DNA of 64,000 bases, taken from contig NZ_FOND01000009.1 in the NCBI RefSeq assembly GCF_900112815.1, positions 151,968-215,967 on the forward strand, read 5' to 3'. This stretch comes from Blastococcus tunisiensis (GTDB lineage Bacteria > Actinomycetota > Actinomycetes > Mycobacteriales > Geodermatophilaceae). The notes under the pieces are model-generated. The model made no database searches and had not been told where the DNA came from. It saw nothing but the letters and a program-made list of their open reading frames with translations. Of the stretch, positions 47,441 to 55,858 are shown piece by piece. Within the stretch, counting starts at the first letter, position 1. Each line of letters starts with the position of its first letter. Position numbers and translations under genes: made by a program.

Positions 47441-48094
47441 GTGCTGAGCCGGGACGAGTACCTCGCGGCCTGGTCCCGCTGGCACGGTGGCGCGGACACC
47501 TCCCGGCCGCTGGTGCGCGGCTGGCTGACCGGCGCCTGGGTGCTGGCGCGCCCGCTGGCCGGGCTGCCCCCCTTCGCCGCGACCGCGTTCGGGTTGCTGG
47601 TGGCGGCAGCGGCGCTGGGGCCGGCGGTCGCCGGTGGGCGCTGGCTGATCGCCGCGGGGCTGCTCGTCGGGGCGTCGGGGCTGCTGGATTCCCTGGACGG
47701 CGCGATCGCCATCGGCACCGGCCGGGCCTCCCGTCGCGGTTTCGTCCTCGACTCGGTGGTCGACCGGCTGAGCGAGGCGGCCTACGCGGGCGCGCTGTGG
47801 GCGGCCGGTGCGCCCGGCTGGCTGGCCGTCGCGTTCGGCGCCTTCTGCTGGCTGCCCGACTACCTGCGGGCCCGGGCCGGCCAGGCCGGCGTCGAGGAGA
47901 CCGGCGCGCTGTCGGTGTGGGAGCGGCCTTCCCGCGTGGCCATGGCGGGGATGACCCTCGGCGGCGCCGGGGTGCTCGCCGCGACCGGGGCGGAGGAGCT
48001 GGTGGTGACGGCCGGCGCCGGCGTCGGCGCGGCGCTGGGCCTGGTCGGGGTCGTGCAGCTGGGGTTCTCGTTGCGGCGGATGCTCGCCGACTGA
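47441..48094 (+). CDS. CDP-alcohol phosphatidyltransferase family protein
   Basis: 217 residues, about six membrane helices. The family motif D-x2-D-G-x2-A-R-x8-G-x3-D-x3-D appears as LLDSLDGAIAI then GTGRASRRG, FVLD and SVVD, with all four Asp kept but Arg replaced by Ile. It may make a phospholipid from CDP-diacylglycerol and an alcohol, or use another CDP-alcohol; the acceptor is not predictable. GTG 47441 has CGGGGAG just upstream; a GTG at 47408 would add 11 residues. Confidence 0.85.
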   Translation: MLSRDEYLAAWSRWHGGADTSRPLVRGWLTGAWVLARPLAGLPPFAATAFGLLVAAAALGPAVAGGRWLIAAGLLVGASGLLDSLDGAIAIGTGRASRRGFVLDSVVDRLSEAAYAGALWAAGAPGWLAVAFGAFCWLPDYLRARAGQAGVEETGALSVWERPSRVAMAGMTLGGAGVLAATGAEELVVTAGAGVGAALGLVGVVQLGFSLRRMLAD

Positions 48095-48153
48095 CGGGGG
48101 CTACCGGGCCCGCCGGTGTCCGACGCCGCCGAGCCGGGCGGGCCCCCGCCTTC

Positions 48154-48282
48154 TAGGGTGTGCGGGTGCCCTGCGCCAGCGGCAGGGCATTCGCCATCGC
48201 GCGGGCCGTTCCGCCGATCCAGCACCAGGGGAGCGCTCCGTGCCCGTCGCCGTCACCGGCTCCATCGCCACCGACCACCTGA
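48154..48282 (+). promoter_or_regulatory. Promoter and possible leaderless upstream ORF before adoK
   Basis: TAGGGT (48154-48159) is followed 6 nt later by GTG 48166, which opens a 38-codon frame ending TGA at 48282, 43 bp inside the adoK-type gene in another frame. The spacing equals that of leaderless genes here, so the leader might be translated. The kinase itself has its own ribosome site (GGGGAG) before GTG 48240. Confidence 0.4.
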
Positions 48283-49217
48283 TGACCTTCCCGGGGAAGT
48301 TCGTCGAGCAGTTCGTCGAGGGCCAGATGGAGAACGTCTCGCTCTCCTTCCTGGTGGACGACCTCGTGCAGCACCGGGGCGGTGCCGGCGCGAACATGGC
48401 CTACGGCCTGGGGCTCCTCGGTCTGCGGCCGGTGCTGGTCGGTGCGGTGGGCAGCGACTTCGCCGAGTACGACGCCTGGCTGACCCGCCACGGCGTGGAT
48501 ACGCGCAGCGTGCACTGGTCCGAGCTGAAGCACACCGCACGGTTCGTGTGCACCACGGACGCGGCGAACAACCAGATCGCGTCCTTCTACTCGGGCGCCA
48601 TGTCCGAGGCGGGCAGCATCGAACTCGGCCCGGTGGCCGACCGCGTCGGTGAGCCCGACCTGGTCGTCGTCGGCCCGAACGACCCGACGGCGATGGTGCG
48701 GCACACCGAGGAGTGCCGGCAGCGCGGCTACCTGTTCGCCGCCGACCCGAGCCAGCAGCTGGCCTGGGCCGACGGCGAGATGATCCGCGCCCTGGTCGAC
48801 GGTGCGGAGCTGCTGTTCACCAACGAGTACGAGTCCCACCTGCTCCAGCAGAAGACCGGCTGGAACGAGACCGAGGTGCTCGCGCGGGTGGGCACCTGGG
48901 TGACCACCCGCGCGGCCGAGGGGGTCCTGGTCCGCCAGGCCGGCGCCGAGCCCATCTCGGTGATCGCCGTCCCGGAGACCAAGCCGGTCGAGCCCACCGG
49001 CGGCGGCGACGCCCTGCGCGCCGGGTTCATCGCGGGGCGGATGTGGGGCCTGGACCTCGAGCGGGCCACCCAGCTCGGGTCCGCCGTCGCGACCGCTGCG
49101 GTGGAGGTGGTCGGCACCCAGGAGTACGACCTGCCGAAGGACAGCTTCCTCGCCCGGTTCGCCGAGGCGTTCGGCGCCGACGCCGCCGACGAGATCGCCG
49201 TCCACCTGCCCGGCTGA
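48240..49217 (+). CDS. adoK: PfkB-family kinase, adenosine kinase (AdoK/CbhK) type
   Basis: 325 residues, ribokinase fold. N-terminal VTGSIATDHLMTFPGKF and VDDLVQHRGGAGANMAYGLG bind sugar; the C-terminal PTGGGDALRAGFIAG has the catalytic Asp in GGGD and the anion hole. QMENVSLSF and the TTDAANNQIASFY loop resemble M. tuberculosis Rv2202c, an adenosine kinase, which also lies near the qcr genes. Adenosine salvage is the best guess; ribokinase is an alternative. GTG start. Confidence 0.88.
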   Translation: MPVAVTGSIATDHLMTFPGKFVEQFVEGQMENVSLSFLVDDLVQHRGGAGANMAYGLGLLGLRPVLVGAVGSDFAEYDAWLTRHGVDTRSVHWSELKHTARFVCTTDAANNQIASFYSGAMSEAGSIELGPVADRVGEPDLVVVGPNDPTAMVRHTEECRQRGYLFAADPSQQLAWADGEMIRALVDGAELLFTNEYESHLLQQKTGWNETEVLARVGTWVTTRAAEGVLVRQAGAEPISVIAVPETKPVEPTGGGDALRAGFIAGRMWGLDLERATQLGSAVATAAVEVVGTQEYDLPKDSFLARFAEAFGADAADEIAVHLPG

Positions 49218-49223
49218 GGGGCC

Positions 49224-49865
49224 TCAGCCGCCCCGGACCTGCTCCCCGATGGCCGGGTCCTCGGCCCAGTTCGTGTAGGGGATCCGCGGGATCTCCCTGA
49301 CCTCGCCGACGGTCGACCACTCGTTGCCGCCCAGCCGGGCCAGCGGCCGGAGCTGCTCGACCCTCGGCCGGCCGTCGCGCACCACGCTGTCCCAGGCGCT
49401 GATCAGCCGGACCCGGCCGAACACCACCGTGCTGTCGCCGAGCCGGACCGTCGAGTGCAGCGTGCACTCGACCGACACCGGCGACTCGGCCACCCGCGGC
49501 ACGGCCACCCGCTCGCTGGGCTCGAGCCGCACGCCGCACTCCTCGGCCTCGCTGATGCCGGCGGGGAAGTCGGTCCCCGTGGCGTTGATCTGCTCGAACA
49601 GCGGCTCGGGGGTGAGGCTGACGGTGAACTCGCCGGTCGCCTCGACGTTGCGCAGCGAGTCCTTGCGCCCCACCGACGTGAACTGCACGACCGGTGGATC
49701 GACGCAGGCCACCGTGTAGAAGGAGTGCGGCGCGAGGTTGACCACCCCCTCCGCCGACCGGGTGCACACCCAGGCGATCGGGCGGGGGACGACGACGGAG
49801 TTCAGCACGCGGTAGAACGCGCGCGTCTCCATCGCTGCGGGGTCGAAGTGCACGCGGTCGCTCAC
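49224..49865 (-). CDS. Flavin reductase-like (FMN-binding split barrel) protein
   Basis: 213 residues. VVVPRPIAWVCTRSAEGVVN, LAPHSFYTVACVDPPVVQFT and KDSLRNVEATGEFTVSL are the FMN-binding blocks of the flavin reductase-like domain. Members reduce FMN/FAD or act as flavoproteins; the partner is unknown. GTG start at 49865 without a clear -10. It converges on adoK with 6 bp between the ends. Confidence 0.88.
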   Translation of the reverse strand: MSDRVHFDPAAMETRAFYRVLNSVVVPRPIAWVCTRSAEGVVNLAPHSFYTVACVDPPVVQFTSVGRKDSLRNVEATGEFTVSLTPEPLFEQINATGTDFPAGISEAEECGVRLEPSERVAVPRVAESPVSVECTLHSTVRLGDSTVVFGRVRLISAWDSVVRDGRPRVEQLRPLARLGGNEWSTVGEVREIPRIPYTNWAEDPAIGEQVRGG

Positions 49866-49990
49866 CGGCCCATCGTCGCCCGTACCGTGCGCTTCCGCGC
49901 AGGCGGGGCGGGATCCGGCCGGCGCCTAGGGTGTCGGTGCCGCCGGGGTGCGGGGGCGGCGAGTCCGGCAGCGGAGGAGTGCGCACGACG

Positions 49991-50908
49991 ATGACCAGTC
50001 TGCAGATGCGGGCGGTGGCGGCGGTGGTGCGCCTGACCCGCAAGCGGGGCATGGCGACGGCCGCCGCCGGCCGCCGACGGGTGGCGGCGCCGAAGGGCCC
50101 GTCCGGACCCCCTGCGGCGCTGCGCCGGCGGCACGCGGTGACCACCCGGCGGATCGGCGGCTTCGACTGCACCACCGTGGCCCCGCGGGACCGGGCTGCC
50201 GGACGTGCCGCCGTCTACCTGCACGGCGGGGCGTACATCAGCGAGATCTCACCGCAGCACTGGACGCTGGTCTCCCGCCTGGCCGACGCCGGCGTCCGCG
50301 TGGAGGTGCCCAGCTATGGCCTCGCCCCCGAGCACACCTACCGGGACGCCTATCCGTTCCTCACCGAGGTGTACCGGCAGCTGCTGGCCGACGTGGACGC
50401 CGGCGCGACCACCGTGCTGGGTGACTCCGCCGGCGGCGGACTGGCGCTCGGGCTCGCGCAGACCCTGGACGGTGCGGGGCTGCCGCGGCCCGGCCGGCTG
50501 GTCCTGGTGGCGCCCTGGCTGGACCTGACCATGAGCAACCCCGGCATCCCCGCGGTGGAGGCGCGCGACCCGTGGCTGAGCAGGGCGGGCCTGCACGAGG
50601 CGGCGGCGGCGTGGGCCGGTGGCGACGACCCGACCGACTCCCGGCTCAGCCCGATCAACGGGTCCCTCGCCGGCCTGCCGCCGACGGACCTCTACGTCGG
50701 CAGCCGGGACATCTGCCTGCCCGACGCCCTGCTGCTGCGCGACCGCGCGGCGGCCGAGGGTGCCACGCTCCGCCTCGTGGTGTGCGAGGGCGCGGTGCAC
50801 GTCTACCCGCTGGTCCCGGCACCCGAGGGCCGGGCGGCGGCGCGGGAGATCGTCGCGTCGGTCGCCGGGACGGCGCAGCGGTCTACAGGCGCCGGTCCCG
50901 CCAGGTGA
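49991..50908 (+). CDS. Alpha/beta hydrolase, hormone-sensitive lipase family
   Basis: 305 residues. YLHGGAYISE supplies the HGG oxyanion motif, LGDSAGGGLAL the nucleophile Ser, SRDICLPDA the Asp and EGAVHVYPL the His, the order of HSL-type esterases. The N-terminus is basic. ATG 49991 has GGAGGAG ten or so bases upstream; in-frame GTGs at 49937 and 49979 are less likely. TAGGGT at 49927-49932 is a -10 candidate. Its last 26 bp overlap, antisense, the end of the CruG-type gene. Confidence 0.87.
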   Translation: MTSLQMRAVAAVVRLTRKRGMATAAAGRRRVAAPKGPSGPPAALRRRHAVTTRRIGGFDCTTVAPRDRAAGRAAVYLHGGAYISEISPQHWTLVSRLADAGVRVEVPSYGLAPEHTYRDAYPFLTEVYRQLLADVDAGATTVLGDSAGGGLALGLAQTLDGAGLPRPGRLVLVAPWLDLTMSNPGIPAVEARDPWLSRAGLHEAAAAWAGGDDPTDSRLSPINGSLAGLPPTDLYVGSRDICLPDALLLRDRAAAEGATLRLVVCEGAVHVYPLVPAPEGRAAAREIVASVAGTAQRSTGAGPAR

Positions 50909-51986
50909 GGGTGCCGCGGCGGCGGCCGACGACCGACCGGGCCACCAGCGCGTCGAACACCACGATCGACACCGGGTGCGCCAGGGCGTCCGGCCAGACC
51001 CGGCCGCCGGTCGCCACGGCGGCCACGGCGCGACCGGCCGCGCCGGCCAGCCAGCCGACCAGCCCCGCCCGGGAGCCGGCGAGCGCGGCGGCGGGCGGCA
51101 CCACCCAGACGGCGGTGAGACCGATCGCCGCCGCGACGCTCGCGGCGGAGCGGCCCCCGACCGCCGCCCACAGCGACTTGGCGTAGCCGTCCCGCAGGGC
51201 CGGCCACCCGTCGTACATGCGGCAGGCGGCCAGTCGCGACCCGTCGATCGGGACGCCCCGCCCCCCGGACCGCTTGACCGCGCGCAGCAGCGCGATGTCC
51301 TCCAGCACCTCGCCGCGGACGGCCGCATGGCCGCCCGCCCGCTCGTACCCGCGCCGGCCGAGCACGAGGAACTGGCCGTTCGCCGCGGCGAGCGACGGCC
51401 GGCCGGAGCGCTCGGCCAGGCGCAGCGGCAGCGTGGTCAGCCAGAGCCACGGGGCCAGCGGCTGGACCAGCCGCTCGGCCGGGCCGTGCGCCAGCGGGCG
51501 CGGCCAGGGCGACACCAGGTCCAGGCCGTGCCGCTCCAGCACCGCGACGGCGCCGGCGACCGCGTCGGGGAAGAGCCGGACGTCGGCGTCGACGAAGACC
51601 AGCACCCCGTCGCCCCCGTCGGCGGAGGCGGCCGCTCCGGTGGCGCAGGCGTGCGGCTTGCCCAGCCAGCCGGGCGGGGGTGGGGCCGCCCGGACCAGCC
51701 GGACCCGCGGATCGGGCACCGAGCCGACGACGGCCGCCGTCCCGTCCGTGGAGCCGTCGTCGACCACGACCACCCGGAGGTCGGGCACACCCCGCTGGTC
51801 CAGCAGGGCCGTCAGGCAGCCGCCGATCTGGTCCTCCTCGTCCCGGGCCGGGACCACCACCGTGACCGGACGGCGCACCGGCGGCGGGTCCACCGGGGGA
51901 CGGCGGAGCAGCAGCACGTTGAGCACCGCGTGCAGCGCCCCGAGCACCGAGAGGCCGGCCAGGACACGCACCGCCCGCCCGGTCAC
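50883..51986 (-). CDS. Membrane GT2 glycosyltransferase, CruG-like carotenoid glycosylation
   Basis: 367 residues. An N-terminal helix (VLAGLSVLGALHAVLNVLLL) anchors a family 2 glycosyltransferase: TVVVPARDEEDQIGGCL, VVVVDDGSTDGT, VFVDADVRLFPDAV (DxD) and GEVLEDIALL, followed by C-terminal hydrophobic segments. In cyanobacteria a GT2 enzyme, CruG, glycosylates the hydroxyl added by CruF; the four-base overlap with the CruF-like gene makes that role the best inference here. Sugar donor unknown. Confidence 0.85.
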   Translation of the reverse strand: MTGRAVRVLAGLSVLGALHAVLNVLLLRRPPVDPPPVRRPVTVVVPARDEEDQIGGCLTALLDQRGVPDLRVVVVDDGSTDGTAAVVGSVPDPRVRLVRAAPPPPGWLGKPHACATGAAASADGGDGVLVFVDADVRLFPDAVAGAVAVLERHGLDLVSPWPRPLAHGPAERLVQPLAPWLWLTTLPLRLAERSGRPSLAAANGQFLVLGRRGYERAGGHAAVRGEVLEDIALLRAVKRSGGRGVPIDGSRLAACRMYDGWPALRDGYAKSLWAAVGGRSAASVAAAIGLTAVWVVPPAAALAGSRAGLVGWLAGAAGRAVAAVATGGRVWPDALAHPVSIVVFDALVARSVVGRRRGTLTWRDRRL

Positions 51987-52816
51987 CCGGTGCCCGCGCC
52001 GGCCCGGCGGTGCTGCACGGCGAGCACGACCAGCACCGGGACGGCGAGCGCCGCTCCCCACGCCGCCGAGCCCGGGAGCCCGAGCCAGCCCGCGTGCGCC
52101 AGCGCACCGCCGAGGGTCATCCAGCCGAGCACCAGCAGCGGCGCCGCGTTCCCGATCCGGGGAGCGTCGGGCACGGCGGTGCGGGTGACCAGCACGTCGA
52201 GCACGGTCATGAGCACGGCGCCCGCGACGAGCCAGCCCGCCAGGTTGGTCAGCGGGACCGTGTCGATCCCCGGCAGCCCGGGCGAGGGCGAGGCCCACGT
52301 CCAGTACCCCGCCTGCACCATCTGCGGGTCGAGGACGACGTCCCAGGCGGCGAAGACCGCGGCGGCCCACGCGACGCGCACGAACCGTCGCCGCGTCGGA
52401 CGCGTCGTCCGGGCGAGGTGCCCACCCAGCAGCCAGCTCGGCCACGCCATCATCAGCCAGGCCAGCGGGACCAGGAACGGCACGCCCAGCAGGGTCGGGC
52501 CGAGCACGTCGGCGTAGTCGTAGCTGCCGTACGGGAAGCCCGTGGCCAGGCCGACCGACTCGAAGGCGACGGCGGCGGCGACGACGAGCGCCAGCACGCC
52601 GGCCGCCGTCCGGGCACCCCGGCTGAGCCCGGCGTGCGCCACCGAGAGCACCGAACCCAGGACGACGATCGCCCAGCTCACCACGTCGCGGGCGGAGCCG
52701 GAGCTCAGCGGGTAGGCGATGGCGGTGAGCACCAGCGCCCCGGCGACGAGCAGCGGGAGCAGCTCGCGGGCGGTCGGCCGCCAGGCCCGGGCGTGCGCGG
52801 TGAGCGCCGTGCTCAC
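51983..52816 (-). CDS. cruF: Carotenoid 1,2-hydratase-type membrane protein (CruF/DUF422)
   Basis: 277 residues, seven or so membrane helices. FESVGLATGFPYGSYDY and VPFLVPLAWLMMAWPSWLLG followed by AWDVVLDPQMVQAGYWTW are the conserved DUF422/CruF segments, with Asp and His/Tyr residues proposed to act in hydration. CruF adds water across the terminal double bond of an acyclic or monocyclic carotenoid. GTG start and stop both overlap neighbours (GTGA). Confidence 0.88.
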   Translation of the reverse strand: MSTALTAHARAWRPTARELLPLLVAGALVLTAIAYPLSSGSARDVVSWAIVVLGSVLSVAHAGLSRGARTAAGVLALVVAAAVAFESVGLATGFPYGSYDYADVLGPTLLGVPFLVPLAWLMMAWPSWLLGGHLARTTRPTRRRFVRVAWAAAVFAAWDVVLDPQMVQAGYWTWASPSPGLPGIDTVPLTNLAGWLVAGAVLMTVLDVLVTRTAVPDAPRIGNAAPLLVLGWMTLGGALAHAGWLGLPGSAAWGAALAVPVLVVLAVQHRRAGAGTG

Positions 52817-54504
52817 GACGGCGCCCGCCGCAGCCTGGCCACCGTGCGGCGCAGCGTCCGGCCGGCCGCGGCCCGGGCGCGCGGGAGCCCACGGCGATCG
52901 GCAAGGAGGACGCGCGCCGACGTCCGTCCGGAGTTGCCGGAGACGCCGCCGCCGGGGTGCGTGGAGGCGCCGGCCAGGTAGAGGCCCGGCAGCCCCGGGA
53001 CGGTGTAGCCCGACAGCGCGGGGGTCGGGCGGAAGGCGAACATGCTGGCCAGGCCCATCTCCACGTGCATGACGTTGCCACGGAGCAGGGACAGTTCCTG
53101 CTCGAGCCGCAGCGGGGTCTGGATGTAGAGCTCCTGCACCGAGGCCGCGAAGCCGGGCGCGTAGCGGTCGACCGCGGCCACCAGGCGCTGCGCCTCGGCC
53201 TCGGCCAGGGCGTCCCAGTCGGCGCCGTCGGCGAGCTCGTAGGGGTACCACTGCCCCCAGATCGTGACGACGTGCTGCCCGGGCGGGGCGAGGGTGTCGT
53301 CGCTGGCCGAGAAGCACATGGCCAGGGGGACCGGGGAGCGCGGGAGCCGGCCGGCCGACCAGTCGCCGTGCGCCGAGGCCAGCTCCGCGCGGTCGGTGCA
53401 CAGCAGCTGGAGCCCCTGGAGAGCCTGCTCGGGGGCGACGCCGGGGTAGCTCGGGGGCGCGTCGGTGAGCGCGCGCACCACGAGCCCGAAGCCGTTGCCC
53501 AGCGGTGGGTCGGCGTCGGCCAGCGCCGGGGGAGCGGCGGCCCCCGCCAGCCGCCGCGTCGCGTCCACGTGGCAGGCCGCCACGACGGCGTCGGCGCGCA
53601 CCCGCCGTCCACCGGTCGTCCGGACCCCGGTGACCCGCCGGCCGCCCGCGCCGTCGTCCTCCGTGAGCAGCTCCGCGGCGCCGTCACCGAGCACCACCCG
53701 CCCGCCGTCGGACTCCAGGCGGCGGCGCAGCGCCGCGGTCAGCCCGCCGGAGCCACCGACCGGATGCCCGGGCGGGACGTCGTGGAGCAGGGCGGACCAG
53801 GCGACCATCGCCGCCGTGCCGGGCTCGGACATGGGCGGCCCGGACTGGGCGCCGAACCAGGCCAGCGCCGCCTTGAGCCGTTCGCTGCCGAACCAGCGGT
53901 CCAGCAGCGCGTCGCCGGAGCCGAGGAAGTCCACGGCGAGCTCGCCCCCGGGCGTGCGCGGCCGGCCGTCCGCGGGGGCCCCGAGCGGCCAGAAGGACCG
54001 GAGCAGCCCGGCGGGGTTCGGCCGACGACGGAAGGACGCGGCCACCGCACGGCTGCGCGGCCCCCAGACCTCGACGAAGCGCCGGTAGGCCGCGGCGTCC
54101 TCGGGACCGCAGGCGTCGGCGATGGACGCGCAGGTCGCGTCGAGGTCGACGGAGAAGACCAGCGGCCGCCCGTCGGGCCCGTCGGTGCCGGGGGACGGCG
54201 CGGGCGCGAACCCCCAGGGGTCGCAGTCGATGTAGCGCAGGCCGTGCCGGGCCAGGTCCAGCTCCTCGACGATGCCGCTCTGCCGGATGATCACGTGCGC
54301 GCTGGAGCCGCGGTCGACCAGGACGCCGGGCCAGCGCTCGACGGTCGAGACGGCGCCGCCGAGGACCGCGTCGGACTCGACGACCTCGACCGACAGGCCC
54401 GCGCGCGCCAGGTAGCAGGCGGCGACGAGGCCGTTGTGGCCGGAGCCGATCACCGCGACGTCGACCCGGACGTCGACGCGGGCGTCGGGGGAAGGGGTGC
54501 TCAC
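52813..54504 (-). CDS. CrtO/CrtI-like FAD-dependent carotenoid oxidoreductase
   Basis: 563 residues, longer than CrtI. FAD loop VAVIGSGHNGLVAACYLARA, GGAVSTVE, then GGSGGLTAALRRRLESDGG and a C-terminal LYLAGASTHPGGGVSGNSG. These resemble CrtO-type ketolases and PYROXD2-like oxidoreductases more than the CrtI at 40273. With cruF and a GT2 gene directly downstream, ketolation or desaturation of the modified carotenoid end is likely, but the reaction is not established. GTG start; two bases separate it from the GNAT gene. Confidence 0.82.
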   Translation of the reverse strand: MSTPSPDARVDVRVDVAVIGSGHNGLVAACYLARAGLSVEVVESDAVLGGAVSTVERWPGVLVDRGSSAHVIIRQSGIVEELDLARHGLRYIDCDPWGFAPAPSPGTDGPDGRPLVFSVDLDATCASIADACGPEDAAAYRRFVEVWGPRSRAVAASFRRRPNPAGLLRSFWPLGAPADGRPRTPGGELAVDFLGSGDALLDRWFGSERLKAALAWFGAQSGPPMSEPGTAAMVAWSALLHDVPPGHPVGGSGGLTAALRRRLESDGGRVVLGDGAAELLTEDDGAGGRRVTGVRTTGGRRVRADAVVAACHVDATRRLAGAAAPPALADADPPLGNGFGLVVRALTDAPPSYPGVAPEQALQGLQLLCTDRAELASAHGDWSAGRLPRSPVPLAMCFSASDDTLAPPGQHVVTIWGQWYPYELADGADWDALAEAEAQRLVAAVDRYAPGFAASVQELYIQTPLRLEQELSLLRGNVMHVEMGLASMFAFRPTPALSGYTVPGLPGLYLAGASTHPGGGVSGNSGRTSARVLLADRRGLPRARAAAGRTLRRTVARLRRAPS

Positions 54505-54506
54505 GC

Positions 54507-55103
54507 TCAGGTGTTCGCCCGGTCCCCGGCGTCCGGATGCAGCGGCCGGAGCGGGAGCCGGGCGCCGAGGATGGCGAACGGCCGGGCGTCGCCGGGGAAG
54601 TGGTAGCCGCGCGCCAGGTCCACGAAGCCGTCGGCGTGGTAGAGCCGGAACGCCTTGGTGTCGGCGTCCGGGGTGGAGAGCAGGGCTGCGGGCTGGGGGA
54701 TGCCGGCGACGAGGGCGTGCAGCAGCCGGCGGCCCAGCCCGCGGCTCTGGGAGTCGGGGTGGACGTGCAGCTCGCAGACCTCGAAGGCGTCGGGCAGCCA
54801 CTTCTTCGCCGTCCGCCGGTCGAGTGCGGCGCGCACCTGGTCGTGCCACCACTGGCCGGGGGCGACGACGTAGCCGTAGCCGAAGCCGACGAGCTGCTCG
54901 CCCTCCGACGTCTGGGCGAAGGCGCCGACGGCCCGGAACCCCGGGCGCTCGGTGTGCTGGATCGCGTAGCCGTAGCGGCCGGCGACGACGCCGGAGTCGT
55001 AACCCATCGCCAGCCCGTAGATGGTGAGCGCCTCGTGCATGTGCTCGCGCAGCCACGGCGTCGGCAGCTCGACGATGCGCGTGGCCGGACGGGTGTCGGT
55101 CAT
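54507..55103 (-). CDS. GNAT family N-acetyltransferase
   Basis: 198 residues. The acetyl-CoA site is VCELHVHPDSQSRGLGRRLL (motif A, R-G-L-G-R), with YHADGFVDLARGYHF as the final strand-helix. Upstream VGFGYGYVVAPGQWW is an unusual aromatic insertion. Substrate unknown. ATG overlaps the YbaK stop; the gene precedes the CrtO-like gene by two bases, so it belongs to that operon, although a role in carotenoids is not obvious. Confidence 0.88.
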   Translation of the reverse strand: MTDTRPATRIVELPTPWLREHMHEALTIYGLAMGYDSGVVAGRYGYAIQHTERPGFRAVGAFAQTSEGEQLVGFGYGYVVAPGQWWHDQVRAALDRRTAKKWLPDAFEVCELHVHPDSQSRGLGRRLLHALVAGIPQPAALLSTPDADTKAFRLYHADGFVDLARGYHFPGDARPFAILGARLPLRPLHPDAGDRANT

Positions 55104-55636
55104 CGTGCGGTCGCCCCCGGGCTCTGCAGGACCTCGGCGGCCGGACCGGCGCCCACCTCGGCCGCCGTGCCGCCGGTGAGGCGGAGCAGCTCGTCGTAGG
55201 TCGTGGGGAAGACGGTGTGCGGGTGTCCCGCGGCGGCCCAGACCCTCTCGTGGCGGGCCAGCTCGACGTCGACGAGCGTGCCGATCGGCTCGGGATGGCC
55301 GATCGGGGCGACGCCACCGATCGCCTGACCGGTGTGCCGGCGGACGAACTCCGGGGTGGCGCGGCCGATCCGGGGGACGCCGAGCAGGCCGGCGACCGTG
55401 GTCTCGTCGACCCGGTGGGCGCCGCTGGTCAGCACCAGCAGCGGGTTGCCGTCGACGTCGAACACGAGGCTGTTGGCGATCGCGCCGACGGGGACGCCGA
55501 GCTGCGCGGCGGCCGTGGCGGCGGTGCGTGCGCTGTCGGGCAGGGAGCGCACCTCGCCGGCCGCACCGGCGGCGCGCAGGAGGCGGGCGACCTCGGCGAC
55601 CCGGGGATGGTCCGTCGGGGTCGGGGGAGGCGGCAT
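55100..55636 (-). CDS. YbaK/EbsC family aminoacyl-tRNA deacylase
   Basis: 178 residues. TAATAAAQLGVPVGAIANSLVF-type start and LVLTSGAHRVDETTVAGLLG and GQAIGGVAPIGHPEPIGTLVD, followed by VWAAAGHPHTVF, are characteristic. The family hydrolyses mischarged Cys/Ala-tRNA(Pro) in trans. ATG 55636 is the start of the operon. It lies opposite the SOS operon and shares its 222-bp divergent region. Confidence 0.9.
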   Translation of the reverse strand: MPPPPTPTDHPRVAEVARLLRAAGAAGEVRSLPDSARTAATAAAQLGVPVGAIANSLVFDVDGNPLLVLTSGAHRVDETTVAGLLGVPRIGRATPEFVRRHTGQAIGGVAPIGHPEPIGTLVDVELARHERVWAAAGHPHTVFPTTYDELLRLTGGTAAEVGAGPAAEVLQSPGATAR

Positions 55637-55714
55637 GGCCTGATCCTGCCACCGGCCCGGAACCCGCGCCGCCGTGGTCGCTGCGGCCGGAGGGGCGACA
55701 CGGCGGGTCCGGTC

Positions 55715-55743
55715 TTGACGGCCGGGGGCGGGTCCGGTCTACT
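55715..55743 (+). promoter_or_regulatory. Promoter of the DnaE2 operon
   Basis: TTGACG (55715-55720) and TCTACT (55738-55743) are 17 bp apart, directing transcription to begin near 55750, at the upstream edge of the SOS box. Confidence 0.6.
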
Positions 55744-55752
55744 GGAGTGCGT

Positions 55753-55768
55753 TCGAACAGGCGTTCGA
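55753..55768. promoter_or_regulatory. LexA-type SOS box
   Basis: TCGAACAGGCGTTCGA is a perfect actinobacterial/Bacillus-type SOS box (TCGAAC-N4-GTTCGA). It begins about 10 bp after the -10 hexamer, so bound LexA would block initiation or early elongation of the DUF6504-HEPN-dnaE2 operon. It is palindromic, so an effect on the divergent YbaK operon is possible. Confidence 0.93.
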
Positions 55769-55858
55769 ACAGCGTCGCTCCTCCATCGCTCCGCGGTCCT
55801 TCCCCGCCGGGAGCGGTGGCCGGGAGCGGCGCGGATGGTCAGAGGTGGGGAGGCTGTC

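Noticed and set aside
49937..49990. Leaderless GTG start at 49937 for the HSL-type esterase
   Set aside because: Only 4 nt from TAGGGT, shorter than the 6-8 nt seen at other leaderless genes; ATG 49991 with GGAGGAG is preferred.
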